A DNA stretch of 64,000 nucleotides from Tritrichomonas foetus. Taxonomy: Eukaryota; Parabasalia; Tritrichomonadida; Tritrichomonadidae. The position numbers and the translations under genes were made by a program. The notes below the pieces were generated by a model. It ran no database searches and was not told the origin of the DNA. It saw nothing but the letters and a program-made list of their open reading frames with translations. The stretch spans positions 10,379-74,378 of the forward strand of contig MLAK01000689.1 of NCBI GenBank assembly GCA_001839685.1, written 5' to 3'. Below are positions 22,901 to 31,948 of this stretch, one piece after another (position 1 is the first letter of the stretch; each line of letters opens with the position of its first letter).

Positions 22901-24802
22901 CATTTTTATATATTCTTCTTTATAATGTTCGATTCGAATTGTTTTAGTCTCACCAACTTTAGGTTTAATTACAACTGGTTCTGGTTTATAAGTCTTCATT
23001 TTTATTCTTTCTTCAGGGATTGGCATATTATTACCATTCAATAAAAGTTTGTTTTCTTCGTTTTCTTTCAAATTTACAATTTCGCCTTTCTGTAAATCTC
23101 TGTCTCTTGCAATATTAATTATTATTGGTTCAATTTGCTTTATTTCTTCTTTTGGCTTGATATTTAAATAAACTGGTTCAGGTGGTGGCTTTTTAGTCAA
23201 AGTTTTAAGGATGACATATTTACCTTTTGGTGCATTTTCATCTTTGAACTTTTCAATGAATAAAACATCAGGTGTTTCAACTTCGTCTGCAATTTCATAT
23301 TCATCATCAGCTTCTTCAGAATCATAATATTCGTATTCAAACTCAGGATCGTTTTCTGAAGGTCGAACTGTTCCTTTCTTCGGATTTGGTGGAATATCAC
23401 TTTCAAAGAAATCATAATCACTTTCAAATGGAATACGTGGTGGTGTTTTGTGATGTCTTGTGGCACGTGACCTACGGGTTGGAGCATTTTTAGCTTCTTT
23501 TGGTGATGCAATTTGTGGTGAACCGTTTAAATTTTCAATTTTATCCACAACTAATTTTTCTAAATTGTTTGTTTCGTTATTTTCTTGAGTATTGTCATCA
23601 CCCAGTAAATTATTGACTTTTTCTGTTGTTACTTGATCAAGTTGTTCATGATTCGATTCAGCGAGAACATCAACTTTATCTTGAATTAATTTATCAAGGG
23701 AAGAGTTTTGACGAGAACTTTGAGAATGCCTGCTTCGTGAGCGTTTTGATTTATCGCTTTGTAATTTTTCTTCGGGAATATTTGGCTCAGCAATGACATG
23801 TGTAGGTGAAGCTACTGATTTTAAAGATTTATGTGATTTTGATGAATATTCATTTGGCTCTTGGAAAGCTTCTGATACTTCGCTTAATTGTTCTTCATCT
23901 TCTGCTTTTTTAAGTGACGAAGAAACTCTAGAATATTGACCTTTTCGGGATCTCTTTGATGATTCACTTTGGTTTCCACTTTTTCCTGGACTAACAATTC
24001 TAAAACCTTCTTCTTCATTTTCAATTCTTGATGATGACTTTTTCTGAGTTAATTTGGCCCGAAATGATGCCCCACTTTTCCTTCCAGATCTTCCTGAAGC
24101 TTCTGAATGATTTATTTGTTCATCAACTTCATTATGAAGTGATGAATGTGAATGCTTTATATCTGTGTCACTTTTTGTCCCTCTTTCTTCGATTTTAATT
24201 TCACGCCATTGATCCTTCGCAAAATTGATTGATTCATTTTCTTTATCTTCTGGTTCAATAAATTGCTGAATTGATTCGATTTGTTGACTCAATTCATTAT
24301 TATTCCAATACAGAAAGTGAATTTTTTCCGCAACAATATCAAGATTTTCTTTCAATGTTTGGAAATTTGGATCATCCAAAAGTTTATGAATTTCTTCGAT
24401 ATTCTTATCTGCTCTATCTTTGTAAGCCTGCATGGCTTCAAATCTTCTAGCGAGTTCAGCCATTTGTTGATCTTTAGAAAGTGCCATTTTACACTTCTCG
24501 GTTCTCTTCCTAATCTGTTTTGTTTGCTCACGAACGTGTCTTGTTTTGTCTTTGTTCATATTTAATTTATCTTCGAGATCGGAAATCTCTTGATCGAGTC
24601 TGTATAATTCCAAACCTAAGTTCTGATTGTATGTTGTTACATCATGAAGTTTGGCTGAGAGTTCTTGGTTTTGTTTGCCGATTCGAGTATTTTCTTCTCG
24701 TAATGATAAAAGTTGTTGCGTGAGTGCGTCTGCGTGTGGTGCATTTTCTGATGGAAGAGTTTCAGCTTGTACCGTTCTTGCTGATTGTGCACGTCCACTC
24801 AT
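16997..24802 (-). CDS. Giant Glu/Lys-rich coiled-coil protein (2601 aa), probably cytoskeletal
   Basis: 2601 residues; the ATG at 24800-24802 is the first in frame. Order: N-terminal coiled coil (~25-190); Ser/Lys/Arg-rich disordered region (~200-480); a Tyr/Glu island (~486); a very long KER-rich single helix (~630-890, EEERKxxEE repeats); a disordered acidic middle (~900-2220) with two more EYEYEY islands (~1902, ~2147) and two copies of an [HV/HP]DILIISS hydrophobic island (~904, ~1118); then a continuous C-terminal coiled coil (~2225-2601). No catalytic motif is seen. The coil-disorder-coil layout suggests a filament-forming or spacer protein of the trichomonad cytoskeleton (axostyle, costa, basal-body region). 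That is inference; I do not recognise a named family. Composition is biased by GAA/TCT-rich simple sequence but there is no frame break. Confidence 0.8.
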   Translation of the reverse strand: MSGRAQSARTVQAETLPSENAPHADALTQQLLSLREENTRIGKQNQELSAKLHDVTTYNQNLGLELYRLDQEISDLEDKLNMNKDKTRHVREQTKQIRKRTEKCKMALSKDQQMAELARRFEAMQAYKDRADKNIEEIHKLLDDPNFQTLKENLDIVAEKIHFLYWNNNELSQQIESIQQFIEPEDKENESINFAKDQWREIKIEERGTKSDTDIKHSHSSLHNEVDEQINHSEASGRSGRKSGASFRAKLTQKKSSSRIENEEEGFRIVSPGKSGNQSESSKRSRKGQYSRVSSSLKKAEDEEQLSEVSEAFQEPNEYSSKSHKSLKSVASPTHVIAEPNIPEEKLQSDKSKRSRSRHSQSSRQNSSLDKLIQDKVDVLAESNHEQLDQVTTEKVNNLLGDDNTQENNETNNLEKLVVDKIENLNGSPQIASPKEAKNAPTRRSRATRHHKTPPRIPFESDYDFFESDIPPNPKKGTVRPSENDPEFEYEYYDSEEADDEYEIADEVETPDVLFIEKFKDENAPKGKYVILKTLTKKPPPEPVYLNIKPKEEIKQIEPIIINIARDRDLQKGEIVNLKENEENKLLLNGNNMPIPEERIKMKTYKPEPVVIKPKVGETKTIRIEHYKEEYIKMIEAKLNAKARKDEKNAKSAKLHAKEKYKYNEYLQTRKAEAELIAEVEFEAEREETKERKIEERYKILEENMTVRLIKVEKAEIRRQERLEEEKRKLLESNITIRAEKEEIIQTEKMERKKRIEEEKTKYQEEHFVKKSKKEERKIRKLLKIRELEIEERRRREKEERKLKRRQERLEAKKAAEELRERAIKLAEEERQKQMTARLEAEAKLRAEQEELERQRQEEIDRKRKEEEECKRQLLEQEELERKKKEEELAHKNSETNEEESNHVDILIISSGTYHAEESTISGASGNESPKKSESPILTSNTNNDAESLSTEQKIFSCKDDPSKMVNLAPISLQEVSGSSNNRAGMDLSTNTQIDESSQKSKFQSGNSLSAYRNASSLAEDIHLSEMDSQTPVTSFQKQSSILQIQEMPVIEKGDYHEEIGESSSAYRRRRISNVEKAEVEVQTNEMSSRHRRMKDATSEAKANESSASEPQLHPIDILIISSATHTTEDESLNEPSYQIQTDDTAINGNSILRPEKKDIEIQPRESDEEEQVPEQVETTSSPQYPIVVSVEVNPDQNNAQVPITTMKSPKNSPQVSPEKIQQEEQTKLNLPKENIGILLNLSASRSSENSPKGKLSELSEATLDGSDVTPKKEILRSNNNHGRRVLSELHESENADIEDNLTEAANLHEEEEDFPEIDQRKIKELGEVIFEEEQNEIAKMPEEIAKVNKIIHDLKAPPPVPGAHDNSSSSGQTTTRKRRKLVLREDEENDEELAQQMMAKPDFDLDIKKIESSNSSNNANDFNSDNDNINHEDEIATQEKLLHHIINNHNNDNNEYYDDEQADNEDENNSFIEINNIVQCSGQTREEDNGNGSGNGNTNEKSNNNEHGQDQQQNDNQSNEQQTAPTLNGGGGGGNGHDDTDPFEEEEDQPSSRLSYQAPHYQFEEEEEDKNEKEKKDGNNRPRSSLSASSRSMASDDDVESEQPMIKTVAPYSFSSSSYYTSSSAAEAAIEVELKKVIRPKPRPAPEFTPETHKIKVEPLPEPQVVAFSKRGQGQSVREIRIKASQAEEIAAAEEEMKKPKQIKIVKILDEGEKEAIKEQQKEVKAKAETFEQSEKEEKNENESGQGETKSEHEEEKVEHDAVKEQTEKEERANIESEKESKVEGKEEAKEKTEKMKSEQTEEQDIKSSERQKDDKVAEDDSSEHQNEKAEEEKIEMKEEEKNEKAPTQKDEVFLDLKDFQVVGKPKKSEEPEKKPHALTDRPKPLRRSIDADGNEFEYDYEYEYEYDDENEQPAGSASPQKKNNTTTLLPPIEDTAEALLPPSAAENAAQPASKTQPIPSVGGNKQQDSTIEEEDENSAKQSCKDIFNIISKDLTGSKDDEKKKTKKRVVKKMKKRVPKNKYTETEEEDDIQFGPNKGKPTKSQPVRRPLQSARRKRPQDSPRRFPSKNEDDEDGRQSSRRPNRGPLHSFGEDPDNPLELTLRKDELLIDIDSSELDEGQQPGDENALIEAEEEEEFEYEYEEVIEYEYEYDETDDEIANIKIDANSPHDSNQNLNQKNILEYSENDNDDEYDNENVDNEGKPKKRKRKNTSQSKPTVDYTENERAFEETGHNERLEDLVNKVRQETVGLSNEALAEYLEKLRGEIAEENAHGEEMKAQLEELKTKRDTKVEHVFQMVHPEEFGYEPVAKTSILSSKTVQTDVTGARLESQQQLIKHQDDDREAIRQLQNQIDSTRQRIAEMDQAIKEAEVDNIAKIKRAQRLREELTKVKAEVANAGYDVENDKLEARTIQRELDNLTKTVNTNQARLDKANTTVSELTKKLQEMTEYRAVLESELDDLYNREKPEVRQLILDVKNSRQVTEETTQKVQATIERIAAKRDRIDELMQSDEKRQVVELKMQEAKLARRLRKWQKLAVSDETMQQIEHFSQRNAYRRNQIKEEIELKERQLFEKNERVAALQNYSNMIEAMLVEHKQNWS

Positions 24803-25947
24803 TTTTGATGCGTGTTATTAAACAGAAGGAAGAAATTTAATTTTAAAACTTTTTGATGTTCAATAATTCAAAAAAATTAAACAGAAATTATTAAGAATGC
24901 AATGGTGTTTTTATGGTGAAAAGAATGTTCGTTTATTTTTTAAGAATCTCGTCAAACTATTTTGAATAGTTTATGATAATGATAAATAAACGTATCTCTC
25001 TATGATCTTTTTCATAAGAGATTGAGGAAAAATGTAACCACATAATGATTTGTAAAAGGAAGATATGTAAAAAAGATCAAGCTTTTATTAATTGGCCAAA
25101 CCTTCTTGAATGTTCAATAGCATCGGTTCAATGAACATTTATAATTATCTTTCGGAAAAATTCGGCAATCTTAAACGTTAGACTACAAGCCATATTAAAC
25201 TTTTTGTGGCATTATTCAGTCGTATGAAAATCGACCAAGTTATAATTGAAAAGTTTTGATGATAGGTGCAATTCCATAATCTTTGAACGAATCCATGAGT
25301 TAAGAGAAAAATAAATGAATGCGATATTTAGCATATAGGTATTGATGATCTTTCGAAATAAAAAAAAAATAGATTTTATTGGATGAAAGTATTTTCCGTC
25401 CATCGATCTAAAATCAGTATTAGATCGTAGAAAATCAATTGCAAATCATGATGGATAAAATTTCTAATATTTGGAATGAAATAAATTAACCAAGTGATAA
25501 CATGATATCGGGCTTTTTTGTGATTGGTAATATCACTATAAGTGAACACTAATCAATTTTTTATATTTATGTTGTTATATTTTCTCGAATTTTCTTGATG
25601 AAATAAATGTTTTTTTATGAATCCAATATCTTCATCAACATTATGATAATGGAGAATTTTATCGTTGTCTCATATATTTCAAAAGAAATTTTGTTCTTTG
25701 GAAGAGAATTTATCGCGGAAAACCTTCTATGTAAGTAAATATAAAAATCCCTATATATTTAATGTCATAGTTTTTCTAGAAAAGTAGAAAACAAACTTAA
25801 AATAATGTATTCTAATAATTATTCCATTTTTAGCATAAATATCTAAGTTTACAGAGAACATGGCTCAATGAAATAAGGTCAAATATCTTGGTCAAATGTA
25901 TAGCCACTTTTCTCATAATTTGGTATAGCCATACTAAATTCGGTTTC
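24803..25947. other. Divergent intergenic region upstream of RPS2
   Basis: About 1.15 kb between the giant coiled-coil gene (-) and RPS2 (+). AT-rich, no gene seen. Two GGTCAAAT motifs occur in quick succession near 25876-25898, about 95-115 bp before the RPS2 ATG. Confidence 0.5.
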
Positions 25948-25983
25948 GACGGTTATTTTTGAAAGGGGGTGGTCAGGCCTTTT
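25948..25983 (+). promoter_or_regulatory. M3 + M5 core promoter of RPS2
   Basis: GACGGTTA at 25948-25955 matches the T. vaginalis M3 consensus [AGT][AG]C[GC]G[TC]T[TAG] at all eight positions; M3 is a Myb recognition-type element. CCTTT at 25978-25982 matches M5, which replaces the initiator and starts transcription at the second C (25979). That would give an 11-nt leader to the ATG at 25990, with M3 about 22 nt upstream of M5. The consensus and start rule are established for T. vaginalis; their use here is inferred. Confidence 0.7.
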
Positions 25984-25989
25984 GTAAAA

Positions 25990-26808
25990 ATGAGTGGTGA
26001 AGCCCCAAGAGAGGGAGAAACACGAGGTGGAATGCGCGGACGCCGCGGTGGACCACGCCAACAACGTGGTGCCCCACGCCAAGGTGGTCAAGGCAAGACA
26101 GAGAAGGGATGGACCCCAAGAACCAAACTTGGACGTCTTGTGAAGAGCAACCGTATCACATCAATCGAACAAATCTACTACCACGGTATTCCAATCAAGG
26201 AGCCAGAAATTATCGACCAACTTCTCGGTGACAATCTCAAGGATGAAGTCATGAAGATCATGCCAGTCCAGAAGCAAACACGTGCCGGTCAACGTACCCG
26301 CTTTAAGGCTTGTATCGCTGTCGGTGATGGAAACGGTCACATCGGTCTTGGTATCAAGACAGCTGCCGAAGTTGCTAACGCCATCAAGGGTGCCATGATC
26401 TACGCCAAGCTCTCCATCCTTCCAGTGCGTCTCGGATACTGGGGTAACAAGATCGGTAAGCCACACACTGTTCCAAACACAGTCACAGGAAAATGTGGAT
26501 CAATCCGCATGAGACTCATCCCAGCCCCACGTGGATCAGGAATCGTCGCCGGTTCAGTCGCCAAGAAGCTCCTCGGTATGGCAGGTTTCGAAGATGTCTT
26601 CACTTCATCAATCGGTCACACAAAGACAACCTTCAACTTCCTCGTTGCCACCTACAAGGCCATCGAAAACACATACAAGTTCCTCACACCAGACCAATGG
26701 GAAGAAGCGGCACATCAACCACATCCATTCGTTGAACACTCTGACTACTTGGCCGAATTGAACGAGCAGAAGGTTCACAAAATCAATGTTGACTTGCAGA
26801 ACCAGTAA
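25990..26808 (+). CDS. RPS2: 40S ribosomal protein S2 (uS5)
   Basis: 272 residues from the ATG at 25990; an in-frame extension of seven codons starts at GTG and would include the promoter, so it was trimmed. The Arg/Gly-rich N-terminus ([15 protein letters not shown]) is typical of eukaryotic uS5. It is followed by the S5 double-stranded RNA-binding-like domain ([28 protein letters not shown]) and the S5 C-terminal domain ([21 protein letters not shown]). It is a structural protein of the small ribosomal subunit near the mRNA entry channel and decoding centre. Codon use differs sharply from neighbours (many GGT, CGT, ATC, AAG, GTC) and GC is higher, as expected for a very highly expressed gene. 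The stop reads TAAA, matching the trichomonad poly(A) signal that overlaps the stop codon. Confidence 0.98.
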   Translation: MSGEAPREGETRGGMRGRRGGPRQQRGAPRQGGQGKTEKGWTPRTKLGRLVKSNRITSIEQIYYHGIPIKEPEIIDQLLGDNLKDEVMKIMPVQKQTRAGQRTRFKACIAVGDGNGHIGLGIKTAAEVANAIKGAMIYAKLSILPVRLGYWGNKIGKPHTVPNTVTGKCGSIRMRLIPAPRGSGIVAGSVAKKLLGMAGFEDVFTSSIGHTKTTFNFLVATYKAIENTYKFLTPDQWEEAAHQPHPFVEHSDYLAELNEQKVHKINVDLQNQ

Positions 26809-27137
26809 ACTCACAGACTTTACTTAATTAATTTGATTCTCTTTTTATGCAAATTTTCTTTTTGATTCATTTATTGTTAGATATATGTATTATTTCTTCT
26901 TGATCTGTTGATTTTCTTGATTTTTTTTATAGCAATTTGAAAGACGTGATATAGTGAGTTTTGATATTTTGTGCTTCTATTGAACGATAACTTCCGCGAA
27001 TGTATTCTTGAATAAGATGATAATTGAATCATTTAAAATGATTGAATAAAAAAAAGTGAGAATAAAAATAGATCTATTTTTATTTGTAAATGATCGCAAC
27101 AATTACCAACAAAAAGGCCTAAAAATCAAAGAATAAT
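26809..27137. other. Convergent intergenic region RPS2/MATE
   Basis: About 330 bp of AT-rich shared 3' flank. Nothing further recognised. Confidence 0.5.
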
Positions 27138-28790
27138 TTACAATTCTGCAATACCTTTCTCTTCATTAGTGGCAACAACTTTATCTTGAAATTCTTCAAT
27201 TTTGTTTCCATTTTGGTCCATCTTCAATGAAGAATTAACTTTCTCTGAATCAATTTCATCATTTATCTTTTCACTTCCATCTTTATTTGCAATTTCCTCA
27301 AGCTCACCTTCTTCATTTGCAATCAAACTCGCTTTATGTGCACGAATCACTTCTCTAAGTGCAAAATAAGCAAATGGAATTGACACAAGTACACCAAAAA
27401 CAGCCTGGATTGGATAACAATATATAATTCTTCCTAAATCAGTCTTATTTGATGCATACAAAGCGCCAGCAATAATTGGAAGTGGTAAAAATTGAACAAT
27501 TATTGAAATTGCAGTAGATTGGTTTCCTTTTTTCATTGCTTGTAATAAAGAAGTAATGATTGCAGGTATTTCAATTATCGCAGTTGCCCAATTTCCATTT
27601 CGAATGACAATTTCAGACCAGTAAAGATATTCAGGTGTGCTTGAAAAGATACCAGCGATTGATTTTGGCCAGCAAAGAGTCAAAAGCATACAAAGTGAAC
27701 ACCACAAGACTGCAATCCATGATGCATGAATTAATAGATGAACAACACGCATATTCATCTTTGCACCATACGCATAAGAAGCAGCAGGAATGAATCCTAT
27801 GTTTATAGCATTTGGAACAGCTCCTTCAATTGTCCAAAAACGATTAAAAGCATTGTAGCCAGCCATAACATTATTAAAAATGACTGGATCGCCATTACAA
27901 GCAAGGCCGAGAAGTTTTCGAATTATAATTCCAGGAATAGCGAAACTTAGCATTAAAACAAGTTGAGCTAGACCGATTTTTAAGGCATCATAAGTGTGAG
28001 GTGAAAATTTCTTCAACATTTCATTCCATTTTGGCTGAATTCCAAATTTCCCTTTATAGAAAAGAATAATAATAACAACACCTGGAATAAGTTCAGCAAA
28101 TCCAGTGGCCCAGGCAGCACCTGCTATCCCGAATTTGAAGACCAGCAAAAAGAGTGGGCAAAATACGCACATATTTAGAACAAGTGCAACAACCTGCGTT
28201 ATTGAGAAGAGCCATGATCGACCTTCGGCTTGCAGGCATCCACATCCAATTAGAAAAATGCACGGAATGATCGTGATGCATAAGTTTGGAACGATGTATT
28301 TATATCCTAATTCAACTATATCTTCTTCAGCGCCAAACCAACGAACGCAAAGCCTGCATGTCGGAATGCATACTGCCGCAGCAACTAAAGCGCAGACTAT
28401 TGAAAATCTGAGGAGATCTGATAATACCTGAGATGCTTCATTCTTCAGGCCTGATCCAAAAAGCGATGATATTTTGGCTGTTGCTGCAACTTGTAAAAAG
28501 CTTGCAAATGACCGTCCAATCGTATCGAAATTTTGATAAGTTGAAATCGCTGTCAAGCCTGCATCGCCGATGGCTTTGGAGATCCATATCGTGTTTACAA
28601 CTCCGTAAAGTGCGCCAGTAATTTGAGAAATGAGAGGGCCCGCTGATAAAACGCATATTGTTTTTAACGGGGAACTTCCACCGAGTCTTTTGTCTTCATC
28701 TGAAATTTTTGTGGTTGTATTTGGATTATCTTCTTCGTTTTGGTCGATGGTTTCAAGCTGGTCTGGAAGAAGCTCGTCCTTGTTCGACAT
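27138..28790 (-). CDS. MATE-family multidrug/toxin extrusion transporter
   Basis: 550 residues with about 12 predicted transmembrane helices between residues ~35 and ~475, and charged cytoplasmic ends. The start of the transport domain, ICVLSAGPLISQITGALYGVVNTIWISKAIG, matches the first MATE helix pair (P..i......l...vd...vg..G). The two-fold repeat is visible (second half from ~265: IGLAQLVLMLSFAIPGII). MATE proteins export organic cations and drugs in exchange for H+ or Na+. The C-terminal ~75 residues are an acidic tail (EEGELEEIANKDGSEK) not needed for transport. The stop reads TAAA. A divergent pair of ABC half transporters lies just beyond; no shared regulation is shown. Confidence 0.92.
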   Translation of the reverse strand: MSNKDELLPDQLETIDQNEEDNPNTTTKISDEDKRLGGSSPLKTICVLSAGPLISQITGALYGVVNTIWISKAIGDAGLTAISTYQNFDTIGRSFASFLQVAATAKISSLFGSGLKNEASQVLSDLLRFSIVCALVAAAVCIPTCRLCVRWFGAEEDIVELGYKYIVPNLCITIIPCIFLIGCGCLQAEGRSWLFSITQVVALVLNMCVFCPLFLLVFKFGIAGAAWATGFAELIPGVVIIILFYKGKFGIQPKWNEMLKKFSPHTYDALKIGLAQLVLMLSFAIPGIIIRKLLGLACNGDPVIFNNVMAGYNAFNRFWTIEGAVPNAINIGFIPAASYAYGAKMNMRVVHLLIHASWIAVLWCSLCMLLTLCWPKSIAGIFSSTPEYLYWSEIVIRNGNWATAIIEIPAIITSLLQAMKKGNQSTAISIIVQFLPLPIIAGALYASNKTDLGRIIYCYPIQAVFGVLVSIPFAYFALREVIRAHKASLIANEEGELEEIANKDGSEKINDEIDSEKVNSSLKMDQNGNKIEEFQDKVVATNEEKGIAEL

Positions 28791-29386
28791 TTGGAATTTG
28801 AATTGCTAAATGGTCTAATAAGATTTTCACTCCTTGAAAACTTTTCTTGATCCTGAAAATGTTATCATGATCTCAGAAAATTGAATATAACATCATCATC
28901 AAATTCAGTGAAGTGATCATTGAGAGATGGGTTGCAACTTATAACCAAAAAGCATTGTATTTCTGTGCATTGGAAAAGAAAGAGCATTGGAAGGTTAATG
29001 CTAAATTGATATTGGAAAAATAGATCATATTTATAATTGACAAAAAAAGGAGAATAATTGAGGAGAAATTTTGAATGGTTGATCTATTGATAAAGGGATA
29101 AATTGGAAAGTAATGAGAAATTAAAAACGGACTGTTATTAACAATGCTACATGACACAAAAAATAAGGGAAAATGTTGTCCAAATTGAAGAAAAAGACAT
29201 AAAAGTGAAGAATAAAGAAAGGTATTCAAAGATATATGAAATAAATGACAATGGTTTGAATCAATTCTGAGCAATTCTTAGATGGTCGACATTTTTCGAA
29301 TTCACTGTAATCAAAATATTATTAACAGTTATTAAAGAATATGAAAAGATAGTTTACTCTATTTTAATGTCTTTATCGTCCGAATT
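28791..29386. other. Intergenic region MATE/ABC
   Basis: About 600 bp of AT-rich DNA containing the MATE promoter and the 3' flank of the ABC gene. A 111-codon hydrophobic minus-strand frame (28939-29274) has no domain and is judged chance. Confidence 0.4.
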
Positions 29387-31948
29387 CTATGCACTATAAC
29401 TGCCTGTATCTGATGTTGATGATTCTTCACTTTCACTTAAACTATTTTTTTCTGATGTGTTTTTGCTACTTGTCTTACTTTTTTCTATATTGAAATCTCG
29501 ATTATCTTCAATGGTGGTGATTTGACAATTATCATTGATATTGTTGATGTTCCCTTCATCTTCTTTTTCTTTCTTTTCATCAGCTGTATTTCTAATATGT
29601 TCATTTGAGTTTTCGTTATCATTCATTTCTGACATTCTTACAATTTCCATGAAAACGCGTTCTAAGGAAGAAGAAGAACAAGTATAATAAGAAAATCCAC
29701 TTGTTTCTCTATTTTCTGAACCTTCTTGCATAATCTGGAAAAGAGTTGGCAACGTTATTACATTAGCAGGAATCGAATAAATTCTCGCTGTAGGTCTTTT
29801 AATGGTAAGTTCTGCCATCGGAATATATTCTGCGAAAAATGTATCGCATTTTAAGGAACATTCTTCACTTTCATCATCCAACATGACGTCAATTTTGAAT
29901 TCTGTTCCAAATTTTGCTGTTAAATACTGAGGTGATCCAACAGTATACACATTTCCTTTCACCATGATAGAAATCATGTCGCATAATGATTCTGCTTCAC
30001 TTAATAAGTGAGTACATAACATAAATGTTTTGGAGCCTTTATTTTGAGTAATCATCTCATGGACATGATGGCATGCAACAGGATCTAGAGATGCGGTTGG
30101 CTCATCTAATAGAACAATTTTTGCTGGGCCTAAGAAACTTAATGCAATAGCTAGCTTTCGAACATCACCTGCGCTTAATTCTCGAATAGGGACATTTTCC
30201 ATTCCTTTAAGATCTAGAATATTAATTAAACGATCACATACTTCATTTGTATCTTCTTCGTTAAATTGGAAAAGAAGCGAATATATTTTGAAGTGTTCTT
30301 TAGCTGTAAGCTCATTACATAAGTGATTATTGAACTGTGGACAAATTGATAAAACAGTTTTGTCAGCTATTTCTTCAATTGGTTTTCCAAAAATTTCTAT
30401 TGATCCATAAGAAGGTGAAAGTAATCCTGTAATCATTCGAATTAAAGTAGTTTTTCCAGCACCATTAGCTCCTAAAAATCCAAATAAAGAACCTTCATTG
30501 ACACCTAATGATACATTATTTACTGCAGGTATTGGCTCTCCTGCTGTGTTAACAAATAATCTTGATACATTTTCCACACGAACAGCATAATCATGACTAG
30601 AATGAACAGCATTTTCCATAATTAAAGCTTCATCTGACACATGATGTTTAGCTTTTGCTTTTTTAAAGAAATCTGAATAATTACTGAAATTCATTTTTGC
30701 CAATTTTCTTTGAACAAAAATCCTTGATGCTTCTACAATAGTTATAATTATAATATACAAAAATATATCAACTATTTGCATTATTACTAATGGTTGTGAA
30801 TTCTTATCTTTGAAATAATAGGTTAAATTTTGTTTATCTGATCCAACATTTCCCAACATATATGTTAGTAATTGTTGAAGTGACAAATGTGGGAATAAAG
30901 AATAAATCCAATCAAGTGGTACTGGATTAGCTTTTTGTCTAAGAACTGAAACAAGCATGGGAACGAACAGAGTTAATAATAATATCATGAATATTTGACG
31001 TGGTGCTGATTGGGGGTTGGAAAATGCAAAAGTAACTGCATATAAAAATAGAATAAACGAAGGACCTGTCATTGCTAAAGCATACCATATATTAAATAGA
31101 TTATCATGGAAAGAATCGATCATTCCGATATTGAAAACTATCCATAAAATTGTAACAATGGCTAACCAAACAGCTAGGTCAACAATAAATGTTGCTACCC
31201 AATAAGGAAATATTTTGAGCGTACAAGATTGCATATATGAGCGAATTTCACCATTTACATCGTTACTAGGTTGTTGTACAAGAGATGGAACAAGAGTTAG
31301 CAAACCACATAAAATAAGCATTGGACCAATAGAACCAAAAATGATTTGCATTAATTGTTGATTTAAAGGATGATCAATTAAAGTGATTTCTGCATCATCA
31401 CCAAATTCTTGTTTCCATAGAGCTCGATTTAAATTAGTGTACATATTCATTTCTAAATCAAAAGCAGATTCAATTTCCTCGTTTGGTGTAGAATTATATA
31501 GAAGAGAAACTTCATAAGGGGCAGTATTGCTTTGTATAAAATTAATCCCAAAAGGAATACTCATCGGGAAATGTGAGTTTGACGCATTTGTGAATAATTC
31601 TTCATTGACTTTATCTACATTTTCATAATAATGGGCGACACCTTTTGTATTTACTTCATTGTCATGCATCTTGATTAACGTTGGCGCAATATAATTCATC
31701 ATTGGACTGGAATCGCCCAAAAATATAAAATCTGGTCTTTGTGTTTTATACGATCCGAAATTGGTTGTATAACCTTTTGATTTCATTAATGATGCCATCA
31801 GCCAATAAACGCCAATGACTAATCCACCTAAAATAACTCCACTGATGAGTGAGAATAAAAGAGATTTCCATGATCTTTTAATGATGATAAGACGTCTGAT
31901 TAAAACTGCTTGAAAGTGCTTTACTGGGAAAAAAGAATCTTTGTTCAT
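29387..31948 (-). CDS. ABCA-like half ABC transporter
   Basis: 853 residues, an A-type half transporter: a transmembrane domain followed by one nucleotide-binding domain. TM1 is at ~20-48, a large extracytoplasmic loop spans ~50-200, and helices 2-6 lie at ~205-415. The NBD has Walker A GANGAGKTTLI (~492), signature LSAGD (~589, a variant of LSGGQ) and Walker B KIVLLDEPTASLD (~611), then the switch histidine in LCTHLL. ABCA proteins move lipids or related amphipaths across membranes. The acidic Ser-rich tail (~790-853) is disordered. It is transcribed divergently from a second half transporter, so a heterodimer is possible (inference). GGTCAAACA sits directly before the ATG. Confidence 0.92.
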   Translation of the reverse strand: MNKDSFFPVKHFQAVLIRRLIIIKRSWKSLLFSLISGVILGGLVIGVYWLMASLMKSKGYTTNFGSYKTQRPDFIFLGDSSPMMNYIAPTLIKMHDNEVNTKGVAHYYENVDKVNEELFTNASNSHFPMSIPFGINFIQSNTAPYEVSLLYNSTPNEEIESAFDLEMNMYTNLNRALWKQEFGDDAEITLIDHPLNQQLMQIIFGSIGPMLILCGLLTLVPSLVQQPSNDVNGEIRSYMQSCTLKIFPYWVATFIVDLAVWLAIVTILWIVFNIGMIDSFHDNLFNIWYALAMTGPSFILFLYAVTFAFSNPQSAPRQIFMILLLTLFVPMLVSVLRQKANPVPLDWIYSLFPHLSLQQLLTYMLGNVGSDKQNLTYYFKDKNSQPLVIMQIVDIFLYIIIITIVEASRIFVQRKLAKMNFSNYSDFFKKAKAKHHVSDEALIMENAVHSSHDYAVRVENVSRLFVNTAGEPIPAVNNVSLGVNEGSLFGFLGANGAGKTTLIRMITGLLSPSYGSIEIFGKPIEEIADKTVLSICPQFNNHLCNELTAKEHFKIYSLLFQFNEEDTNEVCDRLINILDLKGMENVPIRELSAGDVRKLAIALSFLGPAKIVLLDEPTASLDPVACHHVHEMITQNKGSKTFMLCTHLLSEAESLCDMISIMVKGNVYTVGSPQYLTAKFGTEFKIDVMLDDESEECSLKCDTFFAEYIPMAELTIKRPTARIYSIPANVITLPTLFQIMQEGSENRETSGFSYYTCSSSSLERVFMEIVRMSEMNDNENSNEHIRNTADEKKEKEDEGNINNINDNCQITTIEDNRDFNIEKSKTSSKNTSEKNSLSESEESSTSDTGSYSA

